Shown: positions 25,874 to 38,305, counted from the stretch's first letter. The stretch is 64,000 nucleotides of DNA from Physcomitrium patens (GCF_000002425.4 NC_037253.1:1132433-1196432), one strand, 5' to 3'. Notes: generated from the sequence alone by a model not told the origin. Numbers and translations: made by a program.

Positions 25874-25896
25874 ATATATATATATATATATATATA
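25874..25896. repeat. (AT)n microsatellite
   Basis: Perfect alternating tract of about 23 bases. Confidence 0.9.
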
Positions 25897-26404
25897 CATA
25901 TATATGGTTTATCAATAGTATAAATGTTACAGGTTTGTTGGTCCACAATGAATTCAAGCATCACAATACAGACATGTATACACATGTGAACACATTAAAG
26001 TGGAACATATTTAGTTGTATGATTTGATGGTGCATATATGTACATAATTGATGACTGAGGTAGTCAACACCATTTATGTTAAAATCAAAAAGTAATAACA
26101 TCATGGGAGCATGATCCAAATAGTGAATTCCATATAAGAACAGAAGAACAATACTAAACACACATAAGCTCATCATATAAAGAGTTACAAAAAACTCATA
26201 ATAAACAAGAACAAGGTCCTTTAGGAAAAAGTTGTCAAAATGAATCATGTGGATGCCATATCCCCCCTTAATTTGGTAATAAAAAGTAAGAGGTCCTAAA
26301 AGAGAAGTCATCCAAGCCCATTTGTGCCCCATGTGCTCCCCGTGTGATACAAGATTTTGCCTTTCCCTACAATATCCCAAAAGTTGGTGCCCACCTCAAG
26401 TTGG

Positions 26405-26470
26405 GTTCCCCACTCAGGGATCTTGCGTTCCCCATCTAGGGATCTTGCATTTCCCATCTAGGGATTTTGC
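26405..26470. repeat. three tandem 22-bp repeats
   Basis: Units 26405-26426, 26427-26448 and 26449-26470 share the form GTTCCCCATCTAGGGATC followed by TTGC, with two to three differences each. The core CCC...GGGAT is partly self-complementary. A fourth, degraded start (ATACC...) follows. Confidence 0.88.
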
Positions 26471-27207
26471 ATACCTCACCCCACATGATGTTTTTGGAAA
26501 AAAACTTGTTGAGTGGGTTTAGAAGCTAGTGAAATGAAAACTTTATTTTATTTTTATTAATATTATTGTTGGTTTATGTTATGACCATGTTGGATTCTAT
26601 TCTACAGGTGCCAGATTCAAATTAGAAGAAGGCAACGAGATTCTTTGCAATTGCAAACAATCAAAGAAAAGGGTCATAGTGTCACAGTGTTTGTTGGTAT
26701 TTGCATAAGAATAAATACATACTTCATCCATTTACAATGGAGAAACTAGAAAGATGTAGGCCATTCTACTGCCCATGAATGTCACCTTTCAGTGAAGGGG
26801 GGGGGGCTCATCATTCAAAGAAGCACCCCTAGCATGGAATAAAACAGTTTGTTGTGTAAAGTGGGGTAGGGCAAAGGACATGGTACCCTCAGGCAAGAGG
26901 AGAGAGGAGCCTTTCCAATTTATTTTATTTTATTTTATTTTGTGGCCAAGTTTCTGCATCCCATAAGCTATATGGTGGTTTTCAGTTAGGTTGGGGAAAG
27001 TTGCACAAAAGCCATTTACAGAGAACCAAATAAAAAAAAAAAAAAGCTAGGGAGAACATAGGATACCTCCTTGCTTGCTCCCAAAGGAGTAGTAGTTGTA
27101 ATAGACTGTCTTCTGATCTTTCAATAGAGCCACAACAAAGTACAATAGATTGAGTCAGAAAAAGTGGGACCAAAGCTCAGGCCTAAGGATTGATTGATAT
27201 GGCCATG

Positions 27208-27210
<3 letters not shown>

Positions 27211-27236
<26 letters not shown>
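27211..27236. repeat. (CT)13 microsatellite
   Basis: Thirteen perfect CT units. CT/GA runs are common near plant transcription starts, but no gene start is supported here. Confidence 0.9.
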
Positions 27237-27239
<3 letters not shown>

Positions 27240-27671
27240 TTTGTTCTATGGCACAAATATTCACACAAGGGGGCCATGAGGGGGAGAAGCAGGAGAAGTG
27301 GGGGGGGGGAGGGGGGCTAGATCCTGCTCTTCAAAGGGGAAAATTGTGAGTGGGGCAGTCTCATTCTGTATAGTGAAGTAAGCTCCCTTTCCTCATCCAC
27401 ACAAAGTGTAGAATATGAACACAAATGGGATCATGCTTCTGCTTAAAGGCATTGAAGAAAGTGGGGGATGTAAAACAGAAAAATAACTAGTATTTAAATA
27501 GAAGAAGAAGCAGAAATGATGTGTGTGGGTAAAGTTTGGGCAAGGGGAGCCATGGTATGACCATTCCTCAGTGTCACCATATCTCCAGGTTGCAAGTCAC
27601 CACTGTTTGCCCTCTTGAAGAAGGTTTTCTCCCCCTTTCCAGAAACAAATATATATATGAAAAACTAAAAA

Positions 27672-27917
27672 CTAAACAAAAGGGGGGCTTGAAAGCAATA
27701 TGGTGAAGGCTTGTGTATGGCACTCAAGCCATGGGCACTGAGTAGTCCCCATGTGAACATTCAGCTTTTTACAAGGACACACATTATACCCTCTCTTGTT
27801 CTCCTTCCGACCACAGGTGTGAACACACACAAGAGGAGTGATTGGGCATTTTGAAGCCAAGTCAAGGATCATTCTTGCCCTGACCCCAGTAATTGTAAAA
27901 TCAGATTGAATGGCCAT
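27672..27917 (-). CDS. unrecognised 81-residue cysteine-rich frame
   Basis: From an ATG at 27917 the frame gives 81 residues with seven cysteines at about positions 24, 31, 35, 47, 49, 61 and 66, including CVHTC and CPC. There is no N-terminal hydrophobic signal segment, so it does not look like a typical secreted cysteine-rich peptide. The frame stays open upstream of this ATG as far as 28073. No family recognised; it may be chance. Confidence 0.15.
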   Translation of the reverse strand: MAIQSDFTITGVRARMILDLASKCPITPLVCVHTCGRKENKRGYNVCPCKKLNVHMGTTQCPWLECHTQAFTILLSSPPFV

Positions 27918-29012
27918 TTGAAAACTAGGGTTTGTAATGATGGGCGACGTCACATGAAGCCAATAGAGTTTGTTGGGAACATGGTGCTCTTCATGGGAAC
28001 AGACAACTGCTCTCTGTCTGTTATGTCCACGTGGAGCCCTAAACCTAATCCAGGACAATTGTGGGCAGTACAAAAGTGTAGTAAATGTGAGAGAGCAAAT
28101 ACTGTGGGGGGGGGGGCATCTCTGTGTGCTGCCAGTGGGATTTTATTTATTGTTTGCTCATTTCTAGGGTTTCTCCCATCCCTCAAGAATGTTCTACAGT
28201 ACAAAGATGCAAACATGGATTTCCCATTTTGGAGTATCACAATTGGAAACAATTGCAGCTTCAATGTCCTAATCCAATCCACATGTCTTGCATGGTGGGG
28301 GCCAATTGTCCTTGCATTGTGCTTTCTCCTTTTTTGACAAAGGCCATGGACTATTCACAGTTGCCCACACCAGGGCCAAGAAGAGTGGGAGAAAACCACC
28401 ATGATTGATGCATCTCAAGGATGAATGAAGCATGCCAATCATCTATGAACGCAAAATGCACATTGGATGAAAAATGGTTGAGTATGCTTCTTTGATTTGC
28501 GAAAATGTGATGAGTGAAGTAGACCAAAAAATCCTACGAAGTGTTTTTCGACCAAGTTAGTGTAATAAAAAAAAAAAAAATAAAAAAAAAATGATGTTTT
28601 GAAGGAATTTATGAAGAAGAGTTCGTTACCAATGGGTGGGGGGGTTAACTTGTGCTGAAATCTGTCTACTTGCATCCACCTCGTTCATCCTAGCCAAGCA
28701 TGCGTCCAGATGCAGACAGCGGCTATTGTGGGGGAGGGGTGCAGCTTTTGAAGACAGGAGAGCGAGTTCCACCGCTGGAAAGAAAGGGAGAAAACGAATT
28801 GAAAAATAAAGAAAAAGAAAGTGGGGACCAGCAGCCAGAGCTGTAGGCTCGGGCACAAGGCTGTGGTCGGGTGGACCCGGAAATAGGAATAGTGGCTTGG
28901 GGGCGTCAATCCACAGCCAACGCTGTGCCTTCCCCGGGCCCACTTTGCCACCTCGGCAGCCCCACTCCTGGTTTGACGCCTAGCTGGAGACACACAACTC
29001 ATGGCGGGGCTT

Positions 29013-29068
29013 GAGTGAGTGAGTGAGTGAGTGAGTCTGTCTATCTGTCTGTCTGTCTGTCTGCCTGT
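29013..29068. repeat. (GAGT)6 followed by (CTGT)n tetranucleotide repeat
   Basis: Six perfect GAGT units (29013-29036) abut eight CTGT-type units with two single-base variants (29037-29068). Confidence 0.92.
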
Positions 29069-29161
29069 ATGTCACCGCGACGAGTCCTTTATTATTATTC
29101 ATAATATTTTGTTTAATTCTGTTTTCTGAAAACTGCCTGAATGCTTCTCCATCAGCAAACC

Positions 29162-29180
29162 GGGGGGGGGGGGGAGGGGG
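29162..29180 (+). repeat. long G-run (G13-A-G5)
   Basis: Thirteen G residues, one A, then five G. It can form intramolecular G-quadruplexes in principle. A similar G10-A-G6 tract is at 27300-27316. Confidence 0.9.
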
Positions 29181-30868
29181 CAGGTAAGGGTGATGGCAAC
29201 CCAACACCACATGGATGGAGAGGAAAGAAAGAAAAGGGGCGTTGGTCTTGGGGGTGGGGATGAAAGGGACTGGTAACCACGAAAAAGAAAAGAGGGGGTA
29301 TGACTGTGGGGCCCGAGGCTGAGAAGATAGTAAACCCCCCCAGTAAAAATAAATAAATGAAATAAGGTCGATATATGTATAAATACATACGTATGTACGT
29401 ATATAAATTTTTTTTCTTTTCTTGAAAATGACGAGTTAAATCTTTATTTCAATGTTACTTACTTTATACTCTTACAACAAAGTCCATCCTCACATCCTTC
29501 TAGACTTTTTAAAACTTTTGGAGCCGTTTAGAATCTTCAAAAATATTATTAGATATTAGGGCCTCCAATAGACTATTAAAAGCTCCTATAATCATTTAGA
29601 ACCTTTTACAGTGTTTTGAGGTTTCTATAGAGGATTCTTTAGATTGTTAGAACACATGTGTTTATAACCTCTTTTAAAAGCTTACATAGGACCTGATTGC
29701 TGTAATAAAAATAACACAAGTGATATTACATTTGTACTGATATGAGTATTACAGGAATTTAAGTGATACCTAATTCCTAGTCTTGAATTTATTTAAATTT
29801 ATATATAGTTTATCTAAGTTAGGAACTTTAATGTACAATTTAAAATAACTTTTCTCTTGACAATGGCTAAAAATATCCTTTAATCTTAATTTTTTTAAAG
29901 TCAATCTTGTTAAATTTTTGTAAACAAACTTTAATCTAGGATATTGATAAATATTCAATTCTCTTATAAATTTAAAAAATATCATACATTAATTACTACA
30001 AGTGTATTATGATGTTTATGTTATCTTTGCTATGAAATTATTTAATATGAAAGATTAAATGATTACAGGAGCTTTTAATCATTTAGAATTAGCAAAATAA
30101 CATAAACATTTTAATATGAAAGAATTCATAACAACATTACTATGTAAATGGGTAGTGAAAACTCTATACTTAAGAAAATCTAATATTCAATATTTTACTA
30201 AAAAGAAATATTAATAAAATCCACTTTATGCATTCTAGTTAAGTAGACTTAAGATTTCAAATGAGTAATAAATTCCAACTACAAATACGCTCAATGGTCC
30301 GAAAATTGGTAAAACATTTATGGAATATGGACCAAAATGATTTTCCATCTACACCTAGAATGCATAGAATTTTAAATCATTTGGAACAAGTTTTTGCATG
30401 GAATCTAAATGTATTGATTATTGGCCCAATTATCTAACATCAAAGAGGAGCAATTCCATATAAGAAACAGACATTATATGTTAAACACATATATCACCAC
30501 AAGCTTAAAAGATTCTTTGACATGGAATAAGGAGAAGGTAAATTTGACCTCCAACTAGAAGATATATCATGTTAAGAACATTTTATGATTTTTTAAATTA
30601 AGAATAGAACTTCTTGAGAGAAACTTCTCAATAAATAATGTGGGCCTATAGAAACACTTTTAGGTTTAAAAACAAGATATAGTAAGATAATAAGGAATGA
30701 ATAAGTATATAGCCAAACATATAAGAATATATAGGTTGCAGAAAATTACTCACAAATACACTTTAAAATTCCAATGAAAGCAAAGATTTTTTTCAAAAAA
30801 TATGATAGAACTTTGATTGTTAAAAGAATTCTGGAGATTATAGTAGGAATGTACATCTATTAAAATAC

Positions 30869-30892
30869 TATATATATATATATATATATATA
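30869..30892. repeat. (TA)n microsatellite
   Basis: Alternating T/A tract of about 24 bases. Confidence 0.9.
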
Positions 30893-31442
30893 TTTTTGTG
30901 TGTGGAATATCATCCAACCAACAAATTAAAAAAATTAGCTTAAAAAAATAAGAAAATTTGAAATATATAAATTACTGTTAAATTTGCTCCAAAAGATATT
31001 AAAGCCTAAATAGTTTTTAATTAATTATTTTTTTATTTTTTTATTTTTTTTATCTTATTCAGTTAATGCAATGGACATTTCCACTTTTGGTGATTAAATA
31101 AAAAAATTAAAAATTAAATTTTGATCATTTACTTAGGAAAAAAAACGTGATTAAAATTAGTTGATTGATAGTATAAGAAGAAAATCAGTTGTAATCAAAG
31201 CTTAGAACTAAGGTTCAAATCTTCAACATTACAAAACAACATCTAAACAAGATTTATTGCAATTTCGCTAGATTTCTTTATTGTAATTTTTTTTAAATAT
31301 TTATGAATTATAACTTTGAATTCATTTTCTTGTGTTTCATATAATCTTTGCTAAAATTAACATTACCATTTTTTTCTAGTTCTAATATTTTTCTTTTCTA
31401 AATTCGTTTAAATCAATACATGCATTCAAAATCTTTACAAAC

Positions 31443-31522
31443 ATTGTAAATTTTATCTCATGTTATATATATATATACAAAAATTGTAAATTTTATCTCA
31501 TGTTATATATATATATATATAT
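31443..31522. repeat. 40-bp tandem duplication carrying a (TA)n run
   Basis: The unit starting ATTGTAAATTTTATCTCATG at 31443 recurs at 31483, a period of 40. Both copies end in a TA run, which is longer in the second copy. Confidence 0.85.
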
Positions 31523-32540
31523 ATAAAACCAATTAATATTTTTTTAAGTTAAGATGTTTTTATATTTAAATAATACTTTTGATGGTTCTGATTGTTTTGA
31601 AATATATATATATATATATATAACACATTCAAAATAAAAATATAATCTTAAAGACAATCAAATATTTTTTCTTCAAATAAAATTTAATAGGGCAATAAAT
31701 AGTATATGTATTCAAAATTTATTTTCAAAAAAATATTATATTATATGTATTATTACTTTTATAAGTCTTAAAATAAAATTAAAATAATAAATATTTAAAA
31801 TTTTTCTAATGATTTTTAAAGTTAGATAAACATATTATATGCAAAAAAATATTTAATTCTTCATTAATATATATAGATATATATATATATATATAACATC
31901 TTGGATATAACACAAAGAGACAAAGAAGTCTTCTAGTTGGATGTGAGGGAGGAAACTTGGAGAATTCTCCGAGAAAACTCAGGGAATAATTAATTTTAGG
32001 AATCAAGGAATATGTGAATGAGAAAACTAGAAAACAAGGGAATGTGGGAACATGAAAATTAGAGGATATGGAAACAAAGGAATGTGAGAACGTGGAAACT
32101 GGAGAACAAGGGAGCATGGATGAACAAGGAAATTAATGGATGTGTCAAAGACAGCAGTGCACAATGGCGTGTATTTCCACTCATTAATGACTATATATCA
32201 ACTAATTTAACTTTTAAAATTAAATTAACTTAGAATTGTATTTTGTTTTACATTCATTCGAAATACATTTCAAAATTACAAAATACAATAATTCCAATTT
32301 GATAATTTTATCAAATATGTCAACCATGTATTATCATGTATATATTTATATATATATATATATATATTGAACTGTAACCTCCAAGGTTACAATGTTTTGA
32401 TTAAATTACAATCTCACGATCTCATTAGAAAGAACAACTTGTGCATGAAGGATTGAAATATCTACATTCCTCTGGAATGTACCATTCTATTTCACTGAGG
32501 TAAACCAAAGCAACAACAAGAATAATAATATTCATACTAA

Positions 32541-33298
32541 TCATAATAATAATAAGAAGAGCAGTTGTTTTTGGGATGTACTAGGCCCAACCCCCGAGTA
32601 CTTATTTCCCGTGCAGTGATCCTTACATTTACCCCATTTGGTAAAATGACGGGCTAGATTTACGAGCCCCAGTAAATCTATGTACACCACACTCACCGAT
32701 GCCCCAGTAAATGCTCCCTCCCGTGGAGGCCGATTCCATTCAGAACCGTAAGGTAATAATTCCGAAGGGGATGAAAGCTGCAGTAATGTTATGACTTCGA
32801 TGCGCGGTAACTCTCTGAAGCTGACGGGTAAGTGGAATTCACACATCTCGGGGTAGTTCCAACTCAGTATCAGGCTAGGGTTTCAAAAGGGGGGGGGGGA
32901 CTGGAAGTTACCGAGGTAAATAAATTGGAAGAGAAATTCTGGTTCGACGTAAGACGGGGTAAATTTATTCCGGTCATGTGTGAGGTGAAATTCTGGGGTC
33001 GAATTTGTTGTGGGTTAGCTGTCACCACATGATTGGGTGAAAAGGACTTAGGGTTTTGCCATGGTCCTTTTTGGGTAAGAAATCATTTGGTATTAGGAGC
33101 TATTACAAGTCTGTAACGCTCTTCAAAGCAGAGTGCTTGGGGTAGCTTACATGTTCTGCAACAGGAAGGTTTGCCTGTAGCAATCACATACGGATTATTA
33201 CCTGCTCTTTTGATGAAGTATTCAAGTGAATTGATGGAATCAGTTGCTATTGCTACAGAAATGATCTGAAACACTAAGCTTGATTCACAGGATGACGA
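32541..33298. other. moderate-GC flank upstream of the zinc-finger pseudogene
   Basis: Composition changes sharply from AT-rich to gene-like at about 32540. It probably holds the ancestral promoter and 5' part of the pseudogene that follows. Open frames on both strands (plus 32832-33032, minus 32541-32846) show no recognisable transit peptide or domain. A plus-strand frame at about 33117-33261, open for nearly 50 codons and ending in TGA, might be a leftover N-terminal exon. Confidence 0.35.
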
Positions 33299-33852
33299 AT
33301 GGGAATCATTTTGAATGCCGCTGGGTCAACAGCTGGTTGGACAACAGGTTCTGGCTTAGAAGGCCCATCTTATCTAATGGACGAGGCTGCAAATGAAATG
33401 TGGAGCCATATTTTCAGCAAGTCCTCCAGGGTGTGGCTTTCACATGTAATGTATGAGGCCACTGCTTGATTTGAGCTATCAATCCTCATGCCTACACTGA
33501 TGGCACAGTCTTTGTTTAGGTGATCTTATACTGTATGTGAAGTTTATGATCATAATGTTAGCAGAAAGCTTTAGTTCAATTATTCAAGTCTGTTCAGTGC
33601 TGTGGATCCAATTAAAATTAGTGTGTAGCTTCTTAGGATTTTCATTACTTGTGCTTACTACCAACTTTCATGTTCTACTTTCCCTTTTGAGACTTGTAGC
33701 ACACATGGGTGATGTTGCAGTGCAAAGGGTGCAATGTATTTCACGAATTAGTCGATAACTTGAAGCTGTTTCACAAACTCAAGGGTCATATCTACAAGGG
33801 TTATGAGTGTTTCGAAGTAGGATACGACCAGTATTATGACTTTCTTGGTTGA
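33299..33852 (+). pseudogene. DNL/Zim17-type zinc-finger protein pseudogene
   Basis: Remnant of a DNL-type zinc-finger protein, a family that keeps organellar Hsp70 soluble (Tim15/Zim17/HEP in mitochondria, HEP/ZR relatives in chloroplasts). Exon A carries the first half of the finger (VAFTCNV from 33433, then AINPHAYTDGTVFV to 33516). GT at 33520 and AG at 33719-33720 bound a 201-nt intron. Exon B (33721-33852) encodes CKGCNVFHELVDNLKLFHKL and runs to a normal TGA. Exon A has TGA at 33454 where the second zinc cysteine belongs, TGA at 33472 where the family has arginine, and TAG at 33517 for the expected glutamine just before the donor. Upstream, the frame from the ATG at 33299 (GLEGPSYLMDEAANEMW) runs into exon A with a frame break near 33430. 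The kept intron argues against a processed copy. Exon B alone is undamaged. Confidence 0.85.
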
Positions 33853-34440
33853 TTTATTCTTTAATACTTCCCAAGTTCTTGCTTGTAGTGGGAAGTGCAT
33901 GTTAATATTTCAAAGGAACACAAGGATTAACTTGTATCATCTAGGATGTTTATGTATTGGTCATTGGACACAAAGAATCTGAATTATTTCTGTGTGTTGG
34001 TTGTGTCTACTAGAGCATGACAATTGTATGTTTTGATCTATAAAACATCTTGAATTGTCACGTTGTGGTTGATTTACTGACTTTCCTATTTTGGGATTCA
34101 GACCCTTCATCTTGGTCGCCCTGTGGTCTGCAGGAAGGTTGGTGGTGTGTTGTCCTGTTATCCGGATTATCTGGTTACTTTATTTGTATCTGTTCTCGAA
34201 ATGAAAGTAAAAATAAAGTTGAAATGTTTTTGAAATGTTGAAAATACCTCAATATGAAAAATAAATAAAATAAAAAAATAAAATGAAAAATTGAAGTTAC
34301 TTAAATTTGAAAATTAATGTTCTATGAGCTTGTGAAGTGGAATTTCACAACAAGCTATGTGATCAGCCATTACTTTTGTATGTTTCTTAATTATACTGAA
34401 GATATGTGTATTGTTGGTGACGGTTGCAGTAGAGGTACTA
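33853..34440 (+). other. 3' flank of the zinc-finger pseudogene
   Basis: T-rich moderate-GC sequence after the pseudogene stop, consistent with a decayed 3' untranslated region. No other feature seen. Confidence 0.4.
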
Positions 34441-34466
34441 TTTTTTTGTACTAATGATAATGTGCA

Positions 34467-34498
<32 letters not shown>
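34467..34498. repeat. compound (TC)n-(TA)n microsatellite
   Basis: A CT run passes directly into a TA run. Confidence 0.88.
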
Positions 34499-34786
34499 AA
34501 ATCAGGAGTTTAATCCTCAAGCAATGGCCATACTAATTTGTGAAGTACATGCATTGTCAAATTACAGTGCTCTCTCCCAGTTCCTCAGAGTACAAAGGGG
34601 GAGGCCCAGCATTGAAATCAATCCAGATGTGTTCCTTATGAGCTGGTAAAACTTCATGTTGCTGTACCCACTACTACAAAGGCAAGTTGTTAAAAAGGAT
34701 TTGTAGCCTGAATGGGACTCCACTTCAAACTACTCTCTTAAATAAATTTGTAAGCATAATAGAGACAGTTCAACTGATCATTTTCC

Positions 34787-34789
<3 letters not shown>

Positions 34790-34816
<27 letters not shown>
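34790..34816. repeat. (TA)n microsatellite
   Basis: Alternating tract of about 27 bases, followed about 35 bases later by a G10 run near 34845. Confidence 0.88.
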
Positions 34817-34820
<4 letters not shown>

Positions 34821-35341
34821 TTCTATAAATGAATGGTAAAGTGTTGGGGGGGGGGAGGACAATTTGATGGGGCTAGGAGGAGGGAGACATGGAACCATAA
34901 TGGCAACCATAGCTCATTAAGACTATGGCCTTTTTCATGCATTGCTATTGCATAGGACAAAATTTCAACTATTCACAACAAAAATAATAATTAAATGTAA
35001 TGAAATTAAATATTGTGCCTTCTACATTTATACATGGGTTTATCCTTGGAGATTGTTGTGATTGGTTCCATTTATTTTATTTTTATTTAATTCATTTAAT
35101 GTATTTTACTCATTTTATACCTATGTAATTGAATGTAAATATTACAGATATATACATATATATATATATATATTACATTTTATATTACTCATTTTTTAAT
35201 AAATATAAAATTGAAGATATTTTATTTTACTATTTCTGTATGCATGTATACATATACACAGTAAGTATTAAAAAATTAAAAAACATTAGGATTATTATTT
35301 TTTTATCTTATTTACTTTTTTTTTAATTTTTTTCGTAGATT

Positions 35342-35344
<3 letters not shown>

Positions 35345-35372
<28 letters not shown>
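35345..35372 (+). repeat. poly(T) tract
   Basis: 28 consecutive T residues. Read on the minus strand it is a poly(A) tail-like run, but no retroposed coding sequence ends at it. Confidence 0.9.
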
Positions 35373-36771
35373 GTATCAAAGTATGAAATTAATCGCAAAG
35401 GATTTGTTCTTACTATCACATATTGTATTAATTTTTTTCTATTTTTAAAATATTCCTTATATGGTTGAAGTCTTCACTTTCAAGTTATACTTTCTTCTAT
35501 TTCTAAGGATAATGTCACCTTATTTCTTAGGATTTAGAACTTGGAAAAAAAAGAAAAAAACTTTATTATACTATAATATCAAAATTTAACTACATTGTTG
35601 GTATTTTACAAACATTTTAATTTTCAATCTTTGATGAATACCATATTACACTGTAGGGACATGGGGTCTTCAAACTCCTTATTCTAATAGTGAAAATAAT
35701 AAGTTGTAATGCAATGAAAGTTTTGGATACATTTGTAATCAACATGTGCAGGTTTTGACCACTGTTATGTTTTTAGTTTCTCAGTCTTTTTTGTATAAAA
35801 AGGTGGTAACCATATTGCAAGAAGTGTTTAACAACCCTAAAATGTTTGTTTTTTTTATTGAAATTGTCAAAAATGTAAGTACAATAGATATACTAAAAAG
35901 TCTTCATTCTTCAATGATAGCAATATGAGATGTTGAAGATGTATAAAGTTTTCAGAAGAGATTGAATACATTGTGTGATTGATGTGTGATTAAACATTAT
36001 AATATGATGAGAATTTACAGTAGATTTGCATGTGATACATGAAGGCTTTTGTTATACATAGAAAAATTTTCACTAGAAAATGTTCATAGCCATGTTATTA
36101 TCGTGTAAAAATAGAATGTATAATGTGAAGTTATAATTTCTTTTGCAATTATTTATTTATTTATTTATTTTTGCTACTACAGGGTCATGCAAAGATAAAA
36201 AAAACACTTTGGTATTTGTGTTTCAATGTTGTTTTGAAACCATTCTTTCTGTAGCATAATATAACTTTTTTTTCATTGTGACCCAAATGTTAGTAGAATA
36301 GAATACTACACATATACATGAAAAATAGAATAAAAAATAAAATAAAATCATGGAATTAACAACATTTTTGTTGTACTCAAAGGAAAACCTTTTGTGAGAA
36401 GTTTACTGTGAAATCAGGTTATTTGTTAACTCCATTTGATTTGGTTGCATTTTTTTTCTCATCATTTGATAATGAACAACATGAAATTAGAATCCAAATA
36501 GGAAACAAATTAAAAAAATAAAATCAGAACCAAAATCAAATAACAAAAAGCAAAGTATTCAACCCTGGTTATCTTCAACGATATGGTAGAATGCGCACAG
36601 AATAGAATTGTAAGGAGTACAAACATTAAACATTATGGCTGGTGCCTACAATTTCCAACTGGAATGTTTAATGTGGTGTCAAATCCAGCTTGTATAAACT
36701 CAATCTATTTTTTAATTTAAAAAAATTAAGTGATTCAAGTGATTAATTTAAATTATTATTTTTCTTTCAAA

Positions 36772-36773
<2 letters not shown>

Positions 36774-36808
<35 letters not shown>
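36774..36808. repeat. (AT)n microsatellite
   Basis: About 35 bases of perfect alternation, one of the longest in the window. Confidence 0.9.
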
Positions 36809-36809
<1 letters not shown>

Positions 36810-37597
36810 CCTGTTAATTGATACTAATCATGTGTGAAATCTAAATTCTATAATATAAGTTTATATTTTTAACCCTGAGTTTCTGAGATGGTTTCAAAAA
36901 GAATATTGTTTTGAAAACATATTTTGAGATTTTTAATCTGTTCATGTTGTGTTGATTATTGTAAAAAAATCATGATATCAAGAAGCATATTAAAATATGC
37001 TAATTTGTGTATCAATTAATGGGATTTTTTTAAAAAAAAATTAGAAATTGAAAATTAAAATTGAAATTGAAATTTAAAAATCTTGTGTATGATTCTAAGA
37101 ATGTAATTGAATATTTTTATTTATTTCTAAAAATATACATTCCAAATGTTATGCTATACCTTTAAGTTCCTACAATCTATACAAGTCCTCTGCAACAACT
37201 TTCTGTAAAGAATGTTGGTGTTTAAGGTGAATTTTAAGTATTGCAATGCTATGAATGCATTTTAAGTTACTAGAAGTAACATAAATGTGTAGAAAAATTT
37301 ATTTTAGTGGAACAACCTCAAACAACATACTAAAATGACTCATGAAGAAAAGTTGTTAACAGTGAAGCCTGTATCTTACATTTCAATATGTTTGTAATCA
37401 AGTGGAATTTTTTGTGGAATTATAATTTCACCTGATTGTTTTTCACATATTGAATTACATGTTAGAACCTTGAAATTTGTAGAGTACATATTCTACTTAA
37501 AAGAAGCTTCCTTAAGAAGCAATGTTTAAAAAAGCACTAACTGTTGCTTAACATATATAGGGAATCCGTAGAACAAGTTCAAAATACTGTTACTAAC

Positions 37598-37621
37598 ATA
37601 TATATATATATATATATATAT
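37598..37621. repeat. (AT)n microsatellite
   Basis: Perfect alternating tract of about 24 bases. Confidence 0.88.
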
Positions 37622-37992
37622 GTTTCTTATATCATACAATATACCATACAACATAATACATGCTTTTTTTAAGGAGAAACCTATGCTTGCTAAAGAGATT
37701 TTTGGTTGAAGCATCTTGAATGTATGGAATTTGACCATTTTTATTACATAAAACATACCAAATTCATATACATACATACACATATAAATATAGGGGAATG
37801 TTAAACAGACCCAATTTTTCACTTAATTGACCCACCCATCATCATGGGAAAAAAAAAAAAAAAAACTCCTAGATTCATTTTTCCACTATTGGATCCAAAA
37901 CCAATGAAAATCAACCACATTTATTACTATTACCATATTCTTCATCATAGACAAGTTGCTTTAGTAAAAACCTAGGTCTATTTAACATTTCC

Positions 37993-38027
37993 ATATATAT
38001 ATATATATATATATACATACATACATA
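37993..38027. repeat. (AT)n-(ATAC)n compound microsatellite
   Basis: An alternating AT run passes into three ATAC-type units. Confidence 0.85.
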
Positions 38028-38305
38028 GTTTGCTAATGGTAAGAATAAAAGACAAAGCAAAGGAGATGTAGTAGTTCCTAAAGTGTACAGAAGTTGTACA
38101 TCTTTTGTATTGTTGGGTGTTGTAGAAGTACATATAATACTCTCTCTTTCTATCTATCTTTGAAATCCCACTTTCAAAGTGCGGGTAACTACTTGGCATT
38201 AATGCATGCATATCTGGAAGGGATGGATGCTCAGTTGGACTGGAGAAAGAAATCAAAGTGGGTATTTCTGTTTTTAGGGTGGATCTGGAAGAGGCAACGG
38301 CCCCC

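Larger units (their letters stand above)
22866..26240. other. very AT-rich intergenic region
   Basis: Dense A/T sequence with stops in all frames and several (TA)n runs. No gene or identifiable transposon fragment seen. An open minus-strand frame at 25961-26380 has no recognisable domain and no convincing start. Confidence 0.5.
26241..29390. other. moderate-GC region rich in G-runs
   Basis: Composition is gene-like, and several frames of 60-140 codons are open on both strands (for example plus 27906-28337 and minus 27672-28073), but no family is recognisable. Long G-runs on the plus strand recur (near 26800, 27300, 28108, 28638 and 29162). This could be a promoter or untranslated region of an unrecognised gene, or GC-richer repeat DNA. 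Confidence 0.4.
29391..32540. other. AT-rich region without recognisable genes
   Basis: Stops in all frames, several (TA)n runs (about 30869-30892, 31604-31622, 32350-32367) and no identifiable protein remnant. The stretch 29450-30700 is slightly more complex and might be an old transposon remnant, but I could not match it to any domain. Confidence 0.45.

Noticed and set aside
35345..35372. Poly(A) tail of a minus-strand retroposed gene or LINE/SINE
   Set aside because: No coding remnant, promoter box or target-site duplication was seen next to the homopolymer; the same holds for the tracts at 39472, 55978 and 63697.
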